Shown piece after piece: positions 48,072 through 57,262 of a DNA stretch of 64,000 bases; position 1 is the first letter of the stretch, and every line of letters starts with the position of its first letter. The notes under the pieces are model-generated. The model ran no database searches. It had not been told where the DNA came from and saw only the letters and a list, made by a program, of their open reading frames with translations. Made by a program: the position numbers and the translations under genes. The DNA is taken from positions 1,550,001 to 1,614,000 of the forward strand of contig NZ_CP098732.1 of the NCBI RefSeq assembly GCF_023824315.1. Reading direction: 5' to 3'. This DNA comes from Acinetobacter tibetensis (lineage in GTDB: Bacteria > Pseudomonadota > Gammaproteobacteria > Pseudomonadales > Moraxellaceae).

Positions 48072-49076
48072 ATGATTTTAGTAACTGGTGGATTAGGCTT
48101 TATAGGCTCGCATGTCGCTCTTAGCTTAATGGCTCAGGGGCAGGAAGTCATTATTGTAGATAATTTGTCCAATGCCAATCTACAGACCTTGGAAAGACTG
48201 GAGTACATCTCTGGGATGTATGTTCCATTTGCAAAGCTGGATATTCGTAACACGCCTGCTTTGAATAAGGTCTTTGAGCAATATACAGTCAATGCTGTTG
48301 TTCATACGGCTGGGTTCAAATCTTTGCAAGAGTCGGTGTTAAAGCCACTTGAGTATTACAATGACAATGTCAGTAGTATTATGAGTTTAATGCGTGCCAT
48401 GCAACGAACGGGCGTGCGACATTTGGTTCATTTGTCGAGTTTGGCAGTATATGGTGAATCGAGTCTCGATCTGAAAGAAGATATGCCATTTAACTATGCA
48501 TACCCCAATCCGTATATTAAGTCTCAACAAATGATTGAAGAAATCATACGTGACACCTTTAAGACTGATGAGGAATGGAATATTGCCATTCTAAGACTGG
48601 GTAATGTAGTAGGTGCGTTTGAACATGGTGTTCTAGGTGAGTTTGTACAACCGTTGCCGAAAAATATTGTGCCATTAGCTATGCAAGTTGCTGCTCGACA
48701 GCGCGAATATATTGATTTACATAAACAGGCAAAAACTGCGGATGGTACTGTAGAGCGTGGATTTGTACACGTTTTGGATAGTTGTGATGCGGTGATTGCC
48801 GCTCTGAAATGGCTATATACTCAACAGCATACTTGTGAAGCGTTTAATATCACAGGTGAAAATTATTCGATTCAAAGTTTATTGCAACAGATTGCCCTAG
48901 TAACAGGGGCTGAAATCAAAACCATGAATACCAACTACTTGATTAGTCAAGAGCTGGATCAGGTTGGAGCAAATACGGAGAAAGCCGAACAACTTTTGGG
49001 CTGGAAAGCAAAACGTAGTTTGACCCAAATGTTGGAAGATGAGTGGCGTTTTTATCAAAATACGTTGCGTACATAA
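48072..49076 (+). CDS. UDP-glucose 4-epimerase-like protein (GalE family), altered YxxxK
   Basis: 334 residues, extended SDR family. The NAD motif is 'TGGLGFIGSH' at the start, with 'DNLSNA', 'LDIRN' and 'VHTAGFKSLQESV' as in GalE. Serine is kept ('HLSSLAVYG', S123) and Y148 is present, but the SDR lysine of YxxxK (K153 in E. coli GalE) is Q152 here in 'NPYIKSQQMIEE'. The family interconverts UDP-glucose and UDP-galactose. The missing lysine may lower or change activity. No sugar-locus neighbours are present. Confidence 0.82.
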   Translation: MILVTGGLGFIGSHVALSLMAQGQEVIIVDNLSNANLQTLERLEYISGMYVPFAKLDIRNTPALNKVFEQYTVNAVVHTAGFKSLQESVLKPLEYYNDNVSSIMSLMRAMQRTGVRHLVHLSSLAVYGESSLDLKEDMPFNYAYPNPYIKSQQMIEEIIRDTFKTDEEWNIAILRLGNVVGAFEHGVLGEFVQPLPKNIVPLAMQVAARQREYIDLHKQAKTADGTVERGFVHVLDSCDAVIAALKWLYTQQHTCEAFNITGENYSIQSLLQQIALVTGAEIKTMNTNYLISQELDQVGANTEKAEQLLGWKAKRSLTQMLEDEWRFYQNTLRT

Positions 49077-49091
49077 GTGAATTAAAGTTGG

Positions 49092-49118
49092 AGTAAACGA
49101 TAATTATTATCGTTTACT
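49092..49118 (+). promoter_or_regulatory. Fur box palindrome upstream of fumC
   Basis: A perfect 13-1-13 palindrome, centre T at 49105. Its core GATAAT-T-ATTATC is the classic Fur recognition unit, and the flanks AGTAAAC/GTTTACT extend it. It lies 88 bp upstream of the fumC start. Confidence 0.72.
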
Positions 49119-49206
49119 CTGTCGCCTCATTACATTAAAATAACAACACTATTCAACCTGAATAAGTAAAAAAGACCATAGATAGATAAAGAAGATAGAG
49201 GTAAAC

Positions 49207-50601
49207 ATGTATACACGTATTGAACATGACACCATGGGTGAAGTTGAAGTTCCCGCAGAGGCAATGTGGGGGGCACAGACTCAACGGAGTTTGCAGAACT
49301 TTAAAATTGGTGGCGAGCGTTTACCTCGACCAATGATCCGAGCGATGGGGCTTGTAAAAAAGGCTGCCGCATTGACCAATTCGGATTTGAAGCAAATTCC
49401 ACAAGAATTAGCACACTATATTGTCGATGCAGCAGAAGAAGTGATTCAAGGACAGTGGGATAGCCAATTTCCACTGGTCGTTTGGCAAACTGGTTCGGGT
49501 ACGCAAAGTAACATGAACTGCAATGAAGTGATTGCTAATATCGCCAATCAGAAACTAGGCAATCCTCTTGGTGCACAAAAACCTGTACATCCAAATGACC
49601 ATGTAAACCGTGCACAATCGACCAATGATTCATTCCCAACCGCAATTCATGTTGCAGCGAGTCTGCAAATTAATGAATTATTGATTCCTGCTGTAACACA
49701 ATTACGTAACACCTTAGATGCTAAAGCTCAAGAATTTAATGATATTGTGAAAATTGGGCGTACTCATTTACAAGATGCAACGCCGTTAACTTTGGGCCAA
49801 GAGTTTAGTGGTTATGTATCTCAGTTAGATCATGGTTTAAAACGGTTACATCAGGCATTGTCAGGCTTATATGAGTTGCCTTTAGGGGGAACGGCTGTTG
49901 GGACAGGGTTAAATGCTCATCCTGATTATGCTGAAAAAGTAGCTGAGCAATTATCTCAGCTTACGGGACTTCCTTTTGTTACAGCACCAAATAAATTTGA
50001 AGCACTCGCTGGGCGTGATGCAGCAGTGTTTGCATCAGGTGCATTAAAAACACTGGCAGCGAGTTTGAATAAAATTGCCAATGATATTCGTTGGTTGGCC
50101 AGTGGTCCACGTTGTGGTTTTGGTGAAATTCGTATTCCTGAAAATGAACCGGGTTCAAGTATCATGCCTGGTAAAGTGAATCCAACCCAAAGTGAAGCGA
50201 TGACCATGGTGGTTGCACAGGTGTTGGGAAATGATACAACGATTAACGTTGCAGGTGCTTCAGGGAATTTTGAACTGAATGTATTTATGCCTGTGATCGC
50301 CTATAACTTATTGCAATCTATTCAATTGTTGGGTGATGCATGTAATAGCTTTAATGAGCATTGTGCAGTCGGAATTGAACCAAACCGAGAGAAAATTGAT
50401 TATTTCCTACATAACTCATTAATGTTAGTAACGGCATTGAACCCTGTGATTGGCTATGAGAATGCGGCAAAAGTGGCTAAAACTGCTTATAAGGAAGGTA
50501 AAACCCTTAAACAGGTGGCAGTTGAGCTGCAATTGGTGACCGAAGAGCAATTTGATGCAGTGGTTCGACCAGAAAATATGGTTTCACCGAACGTAAAATA
50601 A
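49207..50601 (+). CDS. fumC: Fumarate hydratase, class II (iron-independent)
   Basis: 464 residues of the fumarase/aspartase superfamily. It has '[23 protein letters not shown]', '[15 protein letters not shown]', '[16 protein letters not shown]', '[16 protein letters not shown]', and the signature loop '[17 protein letters not shown]'. It hydrates fumarate to malate without an iron-sulfur cluster. The upstream Fur palindrome fits iron-regulated expression. AGAGG precedes the ATG. Confidence 0.96.
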   Translation: MYTRIEHDTMGEVEVPAEAMWGAQTQRSLQNFKIGGERLPRPMIRAMGLVKKAAALTNSDLKQIPQELAHYIVDAAEEVIQGQWDSQFPLVVWQTGSGTQSNMNCNEVIANIANQKLGNPLGAQKPVHPNDHVNRAQSTNDSFPTAIHVAASLQINELLIPAVTQLRNTLDAKAQEFNDIVKIGRTHLQDATPLTLGQEFSGYVSQLDHGLKRLHQALSGLYELPLGGTAVGTGLNAHPDYAEKVAEQLSQLTGLPFVTAPNKFEALAGRDAAVFASGALKTLAASLNKIANDIRWLASGPRCGFGEIRIPENEPGSSIMPGKVNPTQSEAMTMVVAQVLGNDTTINVAGASGNFELNVFMPVIAYNLLQSIQLLGDACNSFNEHCAVGIEPNREKIDYFLHNSLMLVTALNPVIGYENAAKVAKTAYKEGKTLKQVAVELQLVTEEQFDAVVRPENMVSPNVK

Positions 50602-50622
50602 GCTTCTGTAAAACGAAATAAG

Positions 50623-50683
50623 ATCAGCGGTTTTTATCTGTTGCATAAGTGCGTACAATACGCATTAGATTTTTACCGCTGAT
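50623..50683 (+). promoter_or_regulatory. Nested inverted repeats before the unknown gene
   Basis: An outer stem ATCAGCGGT/ACCGCTGAT (50623-50631, 50675-50683) encloses an inner stem TAA(G)TGCGTA/TACGCATTA with one bulged G and loop CA-A. The inner stem is followed by GATTTTTA, so it may end fumC transcription. It also overlaps a possible promoter (TTGCAT, 18 bp, TTAGAT). Confidence 0.5.
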
Positions 50684-50691
50684 GATGACCT

Positions 50692-51186
50692 ATGCTAGAC
50701 ATATATTTGACAGATGTTCAGAAACGTATTCAATTTAAGGATTACCCAGGTGAGCATCCTGTTAAATTTATTCTAAATTTTAAAAAGATTTTCCCAAGTG
50801 TAATGGAGCTGTTACTTCCAGTATTGCCTGAAAGTGAAAATTTAGAGGAAATGACATGGGAGTCAAACACTGAAGATTTTGAACTATTTAAGTTGCTTTT
50901 AAGTGGTTGGGGGGTGATTGAACTACGTTTGACAGCCTTGGCAAAATTTAAGGATAAAAAATTTGCGGATGAACTAGTTAAGCGTGCACAACAAAAGCGC
51001 AAAACTGATGCCCAAAAACATGCAAAATTAAAAACAGTAGAACTCGATTATCTATTCATGCACGAAATTCATGCTTTGATTGACGCTGAATTGGTTGAGC
51101 TAGGTGAGAAGTTTTATTTACCAACATTAAGAGAAATCTGGAAAGCCCATCTTCCAAATAATGTATTGCAAGCCAACCTAGCTTGA
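50692..51186 (+). CDS. Conserved-looking protein of unknown function
   Basis: 164 residues, soluble, mostly helical. No domain recognised. 'PVKFILNFKKIFPSVMELLLPVLPESENLEEMTWESNTEDFELFKLLLSGWGVIELRLTALAKF' looks folded. A lysine-rich patch follows ('KRAQQKRKTDAQKHAKLKTVELDY') that could contact nucleic acid or membranes. Preceded by the structured leader and without a clear ribosome site. It has its own terminator. Confidence 0.7.
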   Translation: MLDIYLTDVQKRIQFKDYPGEHPVKFILNFKKIFPSVMELLLPVLPESENLEEMTWESNTEDFELFKLLLSGWGVIELRLTALAKFKDKKFADELVKRAQQKRKTDAQKHAKLKTVELDYLFMHEIHALIDAELVELGEKFYLPTLREIWKAHLPNNVLQANLA

Positions 51187-51216
51187 GATTTATTTAAACC
51201 CCTGATTTAAAAAAGA

Positions 51217-51250
51217 AACCATTTGGCATCAACGGCTAAATGGTTTTTTA
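51217..51250 (+). terminator. Terminator of the unknown gene
   Basis: AACCATTT-GGC / GCT-AAATGGTT followed by TTTTTA, 30 bp after the stop. The 215 bp that follow up to the next gene show nothing further. Confidence 0.85.
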
Positions 51251-51465
51251 TTCGCTAAATGATTCGATAACCTCATAAATTTTAGTTTTATTCTAAATAT
51301 CGTATAAATGTCTCATGAGTCTTTTTTACCAAATATAAAAAATATGAATATGTTTTTACTTAATATTTATAAGTAAGTTGGAATTGATTTTGCATAATAT
51401 TCAATATTAGCAAAGCACAGGCTAAGAATTAACCTTTTATTAAACCATCATTCAAGGCATGCAAC

Positions 51466-52068
51466 ATGGCAAATGAATTCCTGAACTTAATTGAACAACG
51501 CCGTACCATTTATGCATTGGCAAAAAATGTAGAACAAACACCTGAATATTTAACGGATCTAATTCAACGAACGATTCGTGAAAGTCCATCTTCATTTAAT
51601 TCGCAATCTTCACGCGCCGTGATTTTATTTAATGCAGAACATGAAAAGTTTTGGAACTTCGTGAAACAAGAATTACAGGCTTACGCAACTGACGAAGCTG
51701 CGGCAGCTAAAACCGCGGCTAAAATGGATAGTTTTGCCGCAGGATTAGGCACAATTCTATTTTTTGAAGACATGAGTGTAATTGAAGATTTACAAACCCG
51801 ATTTACTTTATATGCGGAAAACTTCCCAATTTGGGCAGAGCATTCTACTGCTATGGCTCAATTTGCAACATGGACAGCGTTGCATACAGAAGGGCTAGGG
51901 GCATCTTTACAGCATTACAATCCAATTGTAGATCAGCAAGTCCATAATGAATGGGACATTCCTCAAAATTGGAAACTACGTGCTCAACTTGTATTTGGTT
52001 CAATAGAGGCAGAAGCCAAAGCAAAAACTTATATTGAAAATGCCGAACGATTTAAAGTTTTCCAATAA
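51466..52068 (+). CDS. Nitroreductase family protein (paralogue 3)
   Basis: 200 residues, FRM2/HBN1-like. It has 'EQRRTIYALAKNV', 'ESPSSFNSQSSRAVILF', 'SFAAGLGTILFFED', 'NFPIWAEHSTAMAQFATWTAL' and 'GASLQHYNPIVD'. All FMN-contact segments are intact. It is very close to paralogue 2 near 27 kb. It probably reduces quinones or nitro groups. It is monocistronic and ends in a strong terminator. Confidence 0.92.
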   Translation: MANEFLNLIEQRRTIYALAKNVEQTPEYLTDLIQRTIRESPSSFNSQSSRAVILFNAEHEKFWNFVKQELQAYATDEAAAAKTAAKMDSFAAGLGTILFFEDMSVIEDLQTRFTLYAENFPIWAEHSTAMAQFATWTALHTEGLGASLQHYNPIVDQQVHNEWDIPQNWKLRAQLVFGSIEAEAKAKTYIENAERFKVFQ

Positions 52069-52204
52069 ACCTAGATTCGAATGAGGAAATAAGTCTTATG
52101 ATTTCTTCTTTTAAGTGGTGTCGGTTCTAATCAATAAATTAAATAGATTTGGATAGATGAAAATAGATCTAGATTAAATTATTAAGTGATGAATCTTTCA
52201 GTTC

Positions 52205-52233
52205 AAATGGTTTGCAATGCAAACCATTTTTTT
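52205..52233 (+). terminator. Terminator of nitroreductase paralogue 3
   Basis: AAATGGTTTG / CAAACCATTT with loop CAATG followed by seven or more T. On the other strand it would also help stop the convergent LysR transcript. Confidence 0.88.
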
Positions 52234-52300
52234 ATTTAGTGTCGAACCAATTTCGGAAAGATAAATAGCCTAAGCATTTTATATATATTTCTAAAATAGC

Positions 52301-53218
52301 CTAAGCAAAAATAAGATTAATTTGCTCACGCAAAAAAACATGCCTTAAATTTTCATTTAAATCTTTATGCCAAAACATCCCCATCTTCATATAAGGTAAC
52401 TCGGCAGGAACAGGAAAAATATTCAAAGATGAGCCGACTTGTAAGTGAGATAGGATTGTCTCTGGTAAGGTTAAAATCGCTTGATCATTCTGTTCTAATA
52501 TTTGGAGGGCAGTCGAGTAGTTCTGGCAACGTAATAAAATGTTCCGATTCAATTGTTGACGTTGAAAATATATATCTTCTAATAATAACCCTGTACGGCG
52601 GGAAGATACGCCAATATGTGGAGAAGAAAAATAACGCTTTTCATTCATTTGAGCTTGTTGAGTACAGACAACGAAACGGTCATGTACCAGTGCTTGAAAT
52701 TGGATTTTTTCTCCAAAATTTTGTTCCAGATCCATCACAAAATCAATTTGCTGTGCAGCCAAATCCGCAACAACCGTTTTACGATCTAATTTAAAACTCG
52801 TAAATTGAATCTCTAAATTGAGTTGTTGGAAGTGTTGAAAAAGGCGTGGGAAAATAATCGGTTCAATTTCATCATGGACTGCAATTTTAAGTGTTTTAAT
52901 CATGATGGGTTCAAAGCTTTGTTTCTGAAGAGAAACATTTTGAATAGCATGCAAAGCTTTTTTGATGATGGGATAAGACTGTTCTGCAAACGGTGTAGGT
53001 AGCATCTTATGACCAGCGCGAATGAACAAATCATCTTGCAGTTGTAAGCGTAAACGTTGTAAGGCATGGCTAGCAGCAGATTGTGTAATATTGAGCATAT
53101 GTGCTGATTTTGAAATACTTTTTAGCTCGTAAATAGCAATAAAAAGAGGATAAAGATTGATATCGATACGGTAGAACGTTGCTAAATCCATATCTACATT
53201 ATTATGAATATTGCTCAT
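52301..53218 (-). CDS. LysR family transcriptional regulator
   Basis: 305 residues. The N-terminal winged helix is 'YPLFIAIYELKSISKSAHMLNITQSAASHALQRLRLQLQDDLFIRAGHKMLPTPFA', followed by a LysR substrate-binding domain. It diverges from the acyl-CoA dehydrogenase operon with a 92-bp gap, so that operon is the likely target. The inducer may be an acyl-CoA or hydroxy-acid. This is inferred from position only. Confidence 0.92.
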   Translation of the reverse strand: MSNIHNNVDMDLATFYRIDINLYPLFIAIYELKSISKSAHMLNITQSAASHALQRLRLQLQDDLFIRAGHKMLPTPFAEQSYPIIKKALHAIQNVSLQKQSFEPIMIKTLKIAVHDEIEPIIFPRLFQHFQQLNLEIQFTSFKLDRKTVVADLAAQQIDFVMDLEQNFGEKIQFQALVHDRFVVCTQQAQMNEKRYFSSPHIGVSSRRTGLLLEDIYFQRQQLNRNILLRCQNYSTALQILEQNDQAILTLPETILSHLQVGSSLNIFPVPAELPYMKMGMFWHKDLNENLRHVFLREQINLIFA

Positions 53219-53310
53219 AGTTTTAGATTAAATAAAATCATTTCATTCATACTAATTTTCAAGCTAATGTACTGTAAAGCGAAAATATACAAAATTCACA
53301 GGATAAACCT

Positions 53311-54549
53311 ATGTTTGAACTCTCAGCACGTACAAAAGACTATATAGAACGTACGAACGCATTTATCACAAATGAAATTGAGCCAATAGAACCTGAGTTT
53401 TGGAATGAAGTACATCGCTTGAATCCAAGTGGGGATTGGACTCAGTGGCAATGGCCAGCGCAATTAGAACAGTTAAAAGCTAAAGCTCAAGCAGCAGGTT
53501 TATGGAATATGTTCTTACCCGATCCAATCTTGGGTGCAGGGCTTTCAGTGCAAGAATATGCGCATATTGCAGAGTTAACAGGTCGTAGCTTAATTGCCCC
53601 AACCGTATTTAACTGTAATGCCCCAGACAGTGGCAATATGGAAGTGCTATGGCGCTATGGTAGCGACCAACAAAAACAACAATGGTTAACACCATTATTG
53701 GAAGGAAAAATTCGTTCAGTATTTTGTATGACGGAACCCGCAGTCGCTTCGAGTGATGCAACCAACATGCAGGCAACTGCTGTAGTTGAGGGTGATGAAA
53801 TTGTCTTAAATGGACGTAAATGGTGGTCATCAGGTTTAGGTGATCCAAATGCCAAAATGATTATTTTTATGGCGCATACCCCTGACGAAACTAAAGATCG
53901 TCATCATCAACATTCGATGGTTCTTGTACCGATTGATTCAGCAGGTGTAACCATCGAGCGTATGTTACCCGTATTTGGGGATTATGATGCACCACATGGT
54001 CATGGCGAAATTAGCTTCAATAATGTACGTGTTCCTGTATCTAACTTTATTGGTGGTGCGGGTCAAGGCTTTGAAATTGCACAAGGCCGTCTAGGGCCTG
54101 GTCGTATTCACCACTGTATGCGTTGTATCGGAGCAGCGGAAAAATCATTAGAGTTGATGATTGACCGTGGTATGAACCGTACCGCTTTCGGGAAAGAAAT
54201 TCTAAAATTGGGTGGCAACTTAGAACGTGTTGCAGAAGCTCGAGTTGCCATTGATCAAGCACGTTTACTGACTTTATATGCTGCCTACAAAATGGATACT
54301 TTAGGCAACATGGCTGCCTTAACCGAAATTTCAGCCATTAAAGTGGTTGCACCAAGTGTATTGGAAAAAGTGGTGGATATGGCAATACAAATTCACGGTG
54401 GTGCAGGTGTTTCTCGTGACACACCATTAACTGGATTCTTTGCTCAAGCACGTAGTTTACGTTTAGCAGATGGCCCTGATGAAGTGCATAAAGGGATGAT
54501 TGCAAAACTTGAACTGAAAAAGCGTGGATACGGCGCGCGTAAAAAATAA
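53311..54549 (+). CDS. Acyl-CoA dehydrogenase family protein
   Basis: 412 residues, FAD-dependent. It has 'FCMTEPAVASSDATNMQATAVVEGDEIVLNGRKWWSSG' and 'GRLGPGRIHHCMRCIGAAEKSLELMIDR', and near the C-terminus 'HGGAGVSRDTPLTGFFAQARSLRLADGPDEVH'. The sequence resembles the ACAD10/11 class rather than the short-chain enzymes. These act with an APH-type kinase, encoded next, on 4-hydroxyacyl-CoAs. First gene of a four-gene operon. Confidence 0.92.
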   Translation: MFELSARTKDYIERTNAFITNEIEPIEPEFWNEVHRLNPSGDWTQWQWPAQLEQLKAKAQAAGLWNMFLPDPILGAGLSVQEYAHIAELTGRSLIAPTVFNCNAPDSGNMEVLWRYGSDQQKQQWLTPLLEGKIRSVFCMTEPAVASSDATNMQATAVVEGDEIVLNGRKWWSSGLGDPNAKMIIFMAHTPDETKDRHHQHSMVLVPIDSAGVTIERMLPVFGDYDAPHGHGEISFNNVRVPVSNFIGGAGQGFEIAQGRLGPGRIHHCMRCIGAAEKSLELMIDRGMNRTAFGKEILKLGGNLERVAEARVAIDQARLLTLYAAYKMDTLGNMAALTEISAIKVVAPSVLEKVVDMAIQIHGGAGVSRDTPLTGFFAQARSLRLADGPDEVHKGMIAKLELKKRGYGARKK

Positions 54550-54604
54550 AGCTGTGGTAAAACTAAGTAAAGCATTCATATTCTAAAAATTAGGGATAAC
54601 AAGT

Positions 54605-55729
54605 ATGTCGGTAATTGATGTAGGTGGCAGTGTACGTGAAGGTGAAGAACTGGATGTACAAGCTGTAGAAGATTGGCTTAAGTCACAAGGCGTTGTATTA
54701 GAAGGACAAGTTGAAGTCACACAATATTCGGGTGGGGCTTCAAATTGGACGTATCGACTAAAATATGACAATACTGATCTTATTCTGCGTCGCCCACCTA
54801 AAGGTACTAAAGCAAAATCTGCCCATGATATGGCGCGTGAATATACGGTGCAGAAAAATCTGGCCCCGTTTTATCCTGTATTACCTGAGATGATTGGTCT
54901 TTGTCAGGATGAGTCTGTATTGGGTTGTGACTTTTATGTCATGAAACGCATTGCGGGTATTATTCCGCGCGCAAAACTTCCACCAGAATTACATTTTTCT
55001 GAAGCACAAGTGCATCAATTATGTGTGAATGTGATTGATAAACTGATTGAATTACATCAAGTACCTTACCAAGGTACAGAATTGGAAAAACTAGGTAAAG
55101 GTGAAGGCTATTGCCGTAGACAGGTTGAAGGTTGGGATCAACGCTTTGAGAAAGCACATACACTCAATGTACCGACCTTTAAATTTGTACGTAAATGGCT
55201 GATCGACAATATCCCTACTGAAGATTCCGCAACCTGTTTAATTCATAACGATTGGCGTTTTGATAATGTCATTTTAGATCCTGAAGATCCAACGCAAGTG
55301 ATTGGCGTTTTGGATTGGGAGATGGCGACAATTGGCGATCCGCTGATGGATTTGGGTTCGGCATTGGCTTATTGGGTTGAAGAGAAGGACAGTAAAATTT
55401 TTAAAGCGACGCGACGCCAACCTACCAATATGCAAGGGATGTTTACCCGTAAGCAAGTTGTAGAATATTACTTGGAAAAGACAGGATTACAGCCAGTCAA
55501 TTGGACCTTTTACGAAGTGTTTGGCATCTTCCGTTTAGCTGTTATCGCGCAGCAAATTTACTATCGCTATTTCCATAAGCAAACTAACAATCCTGCCTTT
55601 AAAGATTTTTGGGTCATTATTCATGCCTTGCATATTCGTGCGTTGAAATTGATTGGTATGCAAAAGCTGGAAGCCAATGAAATTGCACATAAATATATGG
55701 AAAAATTTAAGGAAATTTTAGAAAAATGA
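54605..55729 (+). CDS. APH-like phosphotransferase (ACAD10/11-kinase type)
   Basis: 374 residues, aminoglycoside-phosphotransferase fold. It has 'QYSGGASNWTYRLKY' (nucleotide loop), 'LIHNDWRFDNVILDPEDP' (catalytic H-x-D-x4-N) and 'VIGVLDWEMATIGDPLMDLGSALAYW' (metal aspartate). Homologues in ACAD10/11 and LvaA phosphorylate the 4-hydroxyl of acyl-CoAs, and the paired dehydrogenase-fold enzyme removes the phosphate. It is not expected to inactivate antibiotics. It overlaps the next gene by 4 bp (ATGA). Confidence 0.9.
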   Translation: MSVIDVGGSVREGEELDVQAVEDWLKSQGVVLEGQVEVTQYSGGASNWTYRLKYDNTDLILRRPPKGTKAKSAHDMAREYTVQKNLAPFYPVLPEMIGLCQDESVLGCDFYVMKRIAGIIPRAKLPPELHFSEAQVHQLCVNVIDKLIELHQVPYQGTELEKLGKGEGYCRRQVEGWDQRFEKAHTLNVPTFKFVRKWLIDNIPTEDSATCLIHNDWRFDNVILDPEDPTQVIGVLDWEMATIGDPLMDLGSALAYWVEEKDSKIFKATRRQPTNMQGMFTRKQVVEYYLEKTGLQPVNWTFYEVFGIFRLAVIAQQIYYRYFHKQTNNPAFKDFWVIIHALHIRALKLIGMQKLEANEIAHKYMEKFKEILEK

Positions 55730-56424
55730 CCACCATTTATCTGATTCGTCATGGGCAAGCGTCTTTTGGTGCCGAAAGTTATGACAAACTTTCGGAGAAA
55801 GGAGAATTACAAGCGCAACGATTAGGTCAATATTTCAAACATATTTTAAAAGAATCACCGTATGTGGTGGCGGGTTCAATGCATCGCCATCAGCAAACGG
55901 CGCAATTGGCTTTGGCGGAATGCTTTCCACATAGCCCAGTGGTCACAGATTCGCAGTGGAACGAGTTCAATCATCAGCAAGTTTTTGCTCAGTATGAGCC
56001 AAGATTCAACGAACCGCATTTATTAAAATCTGATGTCGCGCAGCATGTAAATCCGCGTGCCTATCTGGCAAAAATATTTGAAGGGGCAATAGAGCGTTGG
56101 ACAGGCGGTGAATATCATCATGAATATGAAGAGTCATGGCCAATCTTTAAAGATCGCGTCGAAACAGCATTACAAGAATTGTGTAATGAGTTAGCACAAA
56201 CTAAACCTCGTTATGCGGTCATATTTACTTCAGGTGGTGTAATTTCTGTAGCAGCAGGAAAGATTCTAGAACTGAATCCTAGTCGCACATTTGCATTGAA
56301 CTGGGCGATTACCAATACCAGTATGACCACTTTGCGTTTAGTTGGAAATGAACCGCAATTACTCAGTTTAAATGAGCATCATTTTATTAAAGCAGATGAC
56401 TCAGAACTTTTAACATGGATATAA
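55726..56424 (+). CDS. Histidine phosphatase family protein
   Basis: 232 residues, phosphoglycerate-mutase-like. The catalytic 'YLIRHGQASFG' (RHG) opens the protein, 'AGSMHRHQQTAQLAL' holds the second arginine, and 'FTSGGVISVAAGKIL' lies near the end, where the usual second catalytic histidine (typically SHGG) reads S-G-G. It is translationally coupled to the kinase gene. It may recycle a phosphorylated intermediate or cofactor. The reaction is unknown. Confidence 0.88.
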   Translation: MTTIYLIRHGQASFGAESYDKLSEKGELQAQRLGQYFKHILKESPYVVAGSMHRHQQTAQLALAECFPHSPVVTDSQWNEFNHQQVFAQYEPRFNEPHLLKSDVAQHVNPRAYLAKIFEGAIERWTGGEYHHEYEESWPIFKDRVETALQELCNELAQTKPRYAVIFTSGGVISVAAGKILELNPSRTFALNWAITNTSMTTLRLVGNEPQLLSLNEHHFIKADDSELLTWI

Positions 56425-56438
56425 CAAGGATTTCACCC

Positions 56439-57182
56439 ATGGCAAAAACCATTTTAATTACAGGGGCGAGTTCAGGTTTAGGCGCAGGTATGGCGCGTGA
56501 ATTTGCTCAAAAGGGCTACAATCTCGCGATTTGTGCGCGACGTATAGAACGTCTAGAAGCACTTAAACAAGAGCTTGAAAGTCAGTATGGTATTCAGGTG
56601 ATTGCCAAAACTTTAGATGTGACTAATTATGATCAAGTGTTCGAAGTGTTTAAGGCTTTCCAACAAGACTTTGGCAAACTAGATCGGATTATTGTGAATG
56701 CGGGAGTCGGACAAGGTCGCCGTATTGGTAAAGGTAATTTTGAGATTAACCGAGCAACAGCCGAGACTAATTTTATTTCTGCATTGGCACAGTGTGAAGC
56801 GGCTGTTGAAATTTTCCGCGTACAAAATTCAGGGCATTTGGTGGTCATTTCTTCCATGAGCGCGGTACGTGGCTTGCCAAAACATTTATCGACTTATGCA
56901 GCCAGCAAAGCCGCAGTGGCACATTTAGCCGAAGGCATACGTGCAGAATTGATTGATACACCGATTAAAGTTTCGACTATATTCCCTGGTTATATCCGTA
57001 CTGAGTTAAATGAAGGGGCGAAACAGTTACCGTTTGAAATCGATGAAAAAACGGGTTCTCATTTACTTGCAGAAGCGATTGAGAAAGCGCCTGTCAAAGC
57101 ATATGTTCCAAAGTGGCCGTGGCTACCCATGAGCTTAGCGATGAAAGTTTTACCTTTGCGAATTGTAAATAAATTGGGGTAA
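56439..57182 (+). CDS. SDR family oxidoreductase
   Basis: 247 residues, classical short-chain dehydrogenase. 'LITGASSGLGAGMAREFA' (TGxxxGxG), 'VNAGVGQGRRIG', the catalytic serine in 'VVISSMSAVRG', and YxxxK in 'STYAASKAAVAHLAEG' are all present. Last gene of the operon, 14 bp after the phosphatase gene, with AAGGA upstream of the chosen ATG. It probably oxidises or reduces a hydroxyacyl intermediate of the same pathway. Confidence 0.92.
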   Translation: MAKTILITGASSGLGAGMAREFAQKGYNLAICARRIERLEALKQELESQYGIQVIAKTLDVTNYDQVFEVFKAFQQDFGKLDRIIVNAGVGQGRRIGKGNFEINRATAETNFISALAQCEAAVEIFRVQNSGHLVVISSMSAVRGLPKHLSTYAASKAAVAHLAEGIRAELIDTPIKVSTIFPGYIRTELNEGAKQLPFEIDEKTGSHLLAEAIEKAPVKAYVPKWPWLPMSLAMKVLPLRIVNKLG

Positions 57183-57230
57183 TTCCCTTTTAGCTTAGAA
57201 ATATTCCTAAGTAATTTTATTTATTTTGAG

Positions 57231-57262
57231 AAGCCGACTGATTTTAAAGTGGGCTTTTTTTT
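57231..57262 (+). terminator. Terminator of the acyl-CoA dehydrogenase operon
   Basis: AAGCCGACT / AGTGGGCTT (one mismatch) with following T run, about 50 bp after the SDR stop. Confidence 0.75.

Noticed and set aside
54605..55729. APH-fold gene as an aminoglycoside resistance gene
   Set aside because: Its neighbours and sequence match acyl-CoA metabolism kinases (ACAD10/11 type), not the antibiotic-modifying enzymes.
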